A stretch of DNA of 22,790 nucleotides from Perkinsus olseni (lineage: Eukaryota > Perkinsozoa > Perkinsida), in contig JABANN010000530.1 of assembly GCA_013115125.1 (NCBI GenBank), positions 1 through 22,790 of the forward strand, in the 5' to 3' direction. The notes under the pieces are model-generated. The model had not been told where the DNA came from. It ran no database searches and was given only the letters and a program-made list of their open reading frames with translations. This document shows, piece by piece, positions 18,357 through 22,790 of this stretch. Both the position numbers and the translations under genes were made by a program. The stretch's first letter is position 1. Each line of letters begins with the position of its first letter.

Positions 18357-21300
18357 GTCAGAATCTCAGTTGTGGGATTCCGAAGGTCGCCGAGACAAGA
18401 GCTCAGTGCGAACTCCTCGTACCAAGTGGGCAGACTGTCATCCCGCCAGCGTCACGATTTCAAGCCGCGTCCACGGCCTTGCCCACTTCAAGACCACGTG
18501 GGAGCTGTCTAGACGTCATCTCATTTCTGTTGAGGAGACCACGACTGAGGCAATGCTTCCGTGTAAGTAGCGCCTGATGTCTATCAACCCACGATGACCG
18601 TACCGTAACCTCTTGACTACCAATGGGCCTCCTCGACTACCTACCATTCACCTCTCATATCCAACCGGCTGTGCCCTCCCTGAAAGATCTTGAGAAAGTA
18701 GGCTCCTCTGATCGCGATAGTATGCAAAGAAAGCGCTCTTGCCCAGTTGGTCGCGGTCGAAGCGGAAGCTGTGGTCGACGGTCACCCCACTGTTACTCCA
18801 CAGGAAGTACCGGGTCGGTGACACTCCTTCAGGCCCCTGTCACGCAGGGCCACTGCTCACAATTCACTACCACTAACAGGGATCTAGAGCAATCTGTATC
18901 CTATGTGTGACACGTAATGTGTCGTTTTGCTCGTGATAAAGATACATCTCACAGAATCGTCAAAATCGAGATTCGTCGACTCTGATTCGACCATCAGATT
19001 CATCTCGTCTCCCCTGCCCTCTTCGCAGGTTAGGTCACTGGATTTCCTATCGAAACTGGCATGGGGCGAGCCAGTGCATCTCCGTCAGTCGGATCTAGTC
19101 TATAACGATTTGCCCACGTGAGTCTGAGGTGCTCGGCTCCAGGCTCATTTGCGATGGCGCTCTGCCGCCAGAATCGACCAAATCGGCCCTCTCAAGAACG
19201 TCAAAGTTGTCCCCTTACCGGAGCCACATGGACCAGCCAATTGGTGGATCGGTGGGGTGAATATCATGCGCCGTAAGACAGTCACTCTCCGCATGCCTGT
19301 GTGCTCGACGGTCGAGAACCATCAGCGCGATGAAACTTCTCAGATGGTCCAGCCGACAACCTTAGGGTTAAGATAGAGGAAGATCTCTGCGGGGACGGGT
19401 CTCGGGTTGGACTGCTGCGACGGCTATGCATTGGACAGAACCCTGATGCCTCGCTCAGTCACCACACTGTCACGGCTCTCTACACGGACTGCGCATTGGG
19501 GACCTCAATGGCTTTACGTGTAGGGTTGCGTAGCGATTTGATACGTATATGGGGCTCCGAGCAGCAGTTCTCGCTCAATCGAGGAGACCCTCAAGCGAGT
19601 TCATCGGTTGTCCTGATGGGCCGTAAGGGCCTCTACTGAACAGTACCATCGCGTTTGAATCGGCGTAGTGATATGAAGCAGCAGTAGAGGGAGATACTCA
19701 GCTCGTACGTGCTATGCAGGCATTGTATAATCGTTACCGTGGGGGGGGGCTCTAACTCACTCCAACTCTGCCGCTCGTTGCTAGTGAGGACCGTTTGGAT
19801 GACGTCCCAATCGCTGCGCTCTTGTTAGCGCTGTGAACCTTGAATGTAGCTCCAACGGCCCTCAGGTGCTCACATATCAGCCGATCATCCGCATGACCAC
19901 CCACCAGACTTTCCGACCATCACCTTCCCTCAACCAACGGGGAGAGTACATGTCACCCTCACAGCGTCTGGACAGAAGTTTTGGGATGCCACGTGGGTTG
20001 GGGTCTCCAGTAGCCCGTAGCTCCACCGCATTCGATGTCTGCTTGAGAAGTGTATCCTTACTCAACACCCGCCCTCTGTTCAGCTATGACCTTCACGGCG
20101 GCACACGACTCTCCCCTGAACTCGTTCTTCCACCGGACAGGCCATTCCGTCCACCTCATCCAGGTAGAGGGTTCAGAGACTCTTTCCTTAGGAGGGTCAT
20201 AAACTAGCTCAGAAACATCGACGTTTTGTCGGAGTTGTGGTATGGGAAGAAGTTACAGGACATCGCCTTTGCAGTGTTTTCTCTCGATTTGCTATCAAGA
20301 ACTATGGTGGTTAGTAGCTGAACGTTGCCGCAGGTGACCCTCCGAGAGTGACTCTGATCAGCACCCAGAGCCCCGTGCCGAAGATGTTCCCACTTTGCGC
20401 CCCTGACCACGGCCGCTTCCGTTACCAACTTAAAATACACGGAGAAAGGTTCTTATTCTCAGTCCACAACTCTGTCGCAACTCGTACGAAAGGTACCAAC
20501 CTTTGGAGGTGAAAACTCTGTGGCCTATATATCCCAGTAAGGGAAGCTACAGGTAGCCAACGCAACAAGCGCCTTCCGCGGTGTATTCCTGAACATAGTG
20601 CGGTGGGTTCCGGCTCCGACGAGAAGCCCTCCTATTCCGTGTGCGGCAAAGACAACTTAGCTGAGACCTGCCCATTCATGCATCAAGGAGGGATATCAAA
20701 TTTTGAGAAGTTAGTCACAGTGAAGGCATCCAGTGAAATTACGACTTTTCCGTTATCCAGGCACATGATGACGCAGATAGAGCCGCGCATCGATGCTGTC
20801 GTCCACAGGGTAGAGGAACTGGAGTGAAGCGGGGCAATATCCGTCGCCACGCAGGTTACTATCAACACCAGCAAAGTCAACCGGTGGCAGAAGTTCCATC
20901 CCACCAACCGAGGACCGCACTTCGGGAAGGTCCATCTCCCGAAGGCCTACCAAGATGCCATTGACAGGCTTGATCGTGAGTGCGCGAGTCATCAGTCGAT
21001 CAATTTTGAAATCATTCACATCGATCTGCGTGATAGATACCAGGCGGCCAGCGATGACGTCCAATCCGTACGGTATCCCTATGTACAAGCTACGGCCCGG
21101 GCCAGACCGATTGCATAGCACGGCTAATCACCATCACAATGAGCACAGTCTCCGCGTGCAGGACCCAGACTCTGAAAGCTTTCCCGAAAGCTTCCGAGAT
21201 GTGTTGAAGAGAAGGGACAACTGGGAAGAAGTAGACTGGTGTCTCTCAGGGCTAAGGCCCTTAGCCTAAGGGCAATAGAATGCTCGACAGTCCAACCCAC

Positions 21301-21988
21301 CGGTGCTCAGGTCCGCGTCAGTGCCCTTCACAATGGCAAGATGGGACTATTTGACGCTCGCCATCCGCCTAAAAACCCAGAGGCCGTGGACTCGGAAGCG
21401 TAAGCGCCCTTTTCGACTATGCCTTAAAGCTCACTGTCAGTTACTCGGAGAGTCACCCTCTGTATGATCGGGCTCATATGTCTCCCGAGCTCCGCCATCC
21501 TGTTCACGAATATGAAGGCTTCCACGATCACATAAGATTCTTGTAAGGTTCCACTAGCTGCTAGCTAGATTTCGCTGCGACTGAAAAAGGCACCCTTCGA
21601 TCGAGTTCCGCCACTGGGTGCACTTCGCTAAAGTCAAGCTGGTCGACCTTCAGACGCAGCACACTCTTTGGGACAAGCTTTACGAGGTGAGATGAAGGAA
21701 GACGGGAATCTTCCACTTATGCCGTCAGGTGCACGGCCACAAGATAGCGGCAGATCAAAGGGATATCGGTGGCCCGGTAGAGTTCAAAGGCCTGAACCCT
21801 CGTCTGGGGAAGCTGGACCTGTGAGTGTCTATGAACCGGCCTGTTCACACACTACGACCTATAACACAATCGCTGTGCTCAAAGACAAGTTTCCCGACAG
21901 GTTCAAGCTGACTGTCGATGCCGATAATCCTCACATTCTCCCCAAGTTCGACACAAAACCGACGTCATCTTTGAGTGATGAGGAGTAG
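18357..21988 (+). CDS. Long multi-exon gene, unknown function, 5' end unresolved
   Basis: Supported exons: 18357-18562, 18687-18697 (an 11-nt microexon, tentative), 18747-18806, 19029-19117, 19172-19251, 19344-19622, 19685-19738, one ending at 20009, 20084-20170, 20334-20492, 20538-20709, 20761-20809, 20855-20975, 21037-21238, 21265-21399, 21441-21542, 21590-21686, 21729-21820 and 21901-21988. Phases agree except between 19738 and about 19890. The middle is beta-rich (GRVHVTLTASGQKFWDATWV, HGRFRYQLKIHGERFLFSVH). Later parts are polar with many His and Pro (VNRWQKFHPTNRGPHFGKVH, SNPYGIPMYKLRPGPDRLHS, LRHPVHEYEGFHDHIRFL, FRHWVHFAKVKLVDLQTQHT), ending in an acidic SSLSDEE. The exon 21239-21264 intron would be only 26 nt and is doubtful. 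No ATG begins the first exon, so it must be preceded by others, perhaps those of the 16399 gene. It may also be two genes. I do not recognise it. Confidence 0.55.
21250..21266. repeat. Quasi-palindrome at a splice junction
   Basis: GGCTAAGG (21250-21257) and CCTTAGCC (21259-21266) are exact reverse complements around one C. A second, overlapping pairing exists: GCCCTTA (21257-21263) style arms with TAAGGGC just downstream. The acceptor TTAG of the proposed tiny intron lies inside it. Confidence 0.55.
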
Positions 21989-22005
21989 TCGTCGGCTGAT
22001 AGGCA

Positions 22006-22494
22006 ATGCACGCCGCCTCAGATGACGTCCATCAACAGGAGATACGCGGACTGACGACCCGCTTGGATCGGTATATTGCGAATCCACCACAATCTCATAG
22101 CCACGCTGAGGAGCCGAAAGCAGTACACAGAGCCCGCACGCCGCTATACGCTCGTAACTTCCCCTGTACTGACGCTAGAGAAGTACTCGTTTCCCAGGAG
22201 AAGGTGTGAACTCGGCCCGGCTGTTCGATTATTGGCGGAAGCAGGAGTTTCTTTTCGGTGCTGCTCGGCCGGTGAGGATCAGGATCTTTCAAGATTCTAT
22301 TTCCGTATATGTGAGCACCTACGGCTATCTTCCCTCAGCTCGTCCGTGGGCCAGCGTCCGTCGAAGTCGTCGACGGGGCGCCCGCCGGAGCGAATCCTCA
22401 TGGCGATACTGAGGCTGTCATGATGCAACCGGAGCCGGTGAAACTTCAGACGCTGCGCACACTTGCTGGCTCGCGTGTACTGTCAGGTACATGA
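22006..22494 (+). CDS. Small protein of unknown function, 126 residues
   Basis: Three exons join in phase 0: 22006-22203, 22245-22271 and 22339-22494; introns are 41 and 67 nt, and the middle exon is only 27 nt. The protein starts MHAASDDVHQQEIRGLTTRL, is polar with a His/Glu patch (SHSHAEEPKAVHRA), then runs to VMMQPEPVKLQTLRTLAGSR. No domain, signal peptide or membrane segment is visible. It begins 17 nt after the stop of the upstream gene; no phase-compatible intron joins the two. The final stop lies just past a possible donor (TCAG|GTACAT at 22486), so another exon beyond is possible. Confidence 0.6.
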
Positions 22495-22790
22495 CAGTGG
22501 CAGGATGGTATGGAAGGCCGAGTAGCGTGCATGAACCTCCAAGCCTTGCCAATGAATTCTTTCATGTCACAGAGCGTCGAGTTGGGCATATAATTTAGTA
22601 GCGTTAGCGACACTCATCACGCGTATGCGGGAACTATACTGGCTAACCCATCATCGCGATACCTCTCCTGCTCGTGCCAAGCAGAATCGAGCCGATCGAT
22701 ACAATTGATGCAGCCGTCTGTGAGAGAACGATACTAAAGCAATTGTATTGTGTGCGGTTCTGTCTCTCTGTGTGGCTCTGTCTGCCGTAT
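22495..22790. other. Trailing non-coding stretch
   Basis: No open frame of note. It contains an AT-rich patch near 22589-22600 and CT/GT-rich sequence at the end. It probably holds the 3' end of the previous transcript and part of the next gene's upstream region. Confidence 0.4.
22699..22748. repeat. Inverted repeat, 9-bp arms
   Basis: ATACAATTG (22699-22707) is the reverse complement of CAATTGTAT (22740-22748), separated by 32 nt in non-coding sequence. Confidence 0.45.

Noticed and set aside
20640-20685. Cys/His cluster (CGKDNLAETCPFMH) resembling a zinc knuckle
   Set aside because: The spacing does not fit CCHC knuckles, and the exon is joined in phase to the long host gene. No sign of a mobile element nearby.
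21250-21275. CTAAGG words as telomere-type repeats
   Set aside because: Only three copies in alternating orientation, inside a gene; this is a palindrome and not an array.

Overview
The window looks like gene-dense nuclear DNA from an intron-rich unicellular eukaryote. Base composition is moderately GC-rich. Every gene I can support lies on the + strand, head to tail. Coding sequence is broken by very many short GT-AG introns, mostly 35-80 nt, so nearly every open frame is one exon. I worked by joining exons wherever donor, acceptor and codon phase agreed. One-directional gene order plus tiny introns suggests an alveolate, perhaps a perkinsid. That is an inference; nothing here proves the taxon.

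Layout. 128-1916: a five-exon gene for STN1, the telomere-capping and replication protein of the CST complex, with an unusual Cys-rich linker. 2161-3956: a coiled-coil protein. 4356-5192: a small protein of unknown function. 5726-6229: 3' part of a gene of unknown function whose stop overlaps the ATG of the next. 6226-7753: an EF-hand protein. 8042-10740: a 16-exon gene for a charged protein I do not recognise. 10799-14537: a Kelch-BTB-BACK-BTB-BACK protein with the layout of LZTR1, a CUL3 substrate adaptor. 14784-16188: a protein with a possible DPY-30/RIIa-like N-terminus. 16399-18302 and 18357-21988: two long multi-exon genes, or one, of unknown function. 22006-22494: a small protein gene.

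I see no rRNA, tRNA, CRISPR array or recognisable transposon or virus-derived element. No pathway links the genes; they look like ordinary housekeeping neighbours. The observations most worth following are the STN1 homologue with an eight-cysteine insertion, the protist LZTR1-type protein, several long unrecognised proteins that emerge only after splicing, the 4-base overlap between two genes at 6226, and stem-loops in the leader of the 16399 gene. Splice joins are read by eye from sequence and have not been tested against RNA.
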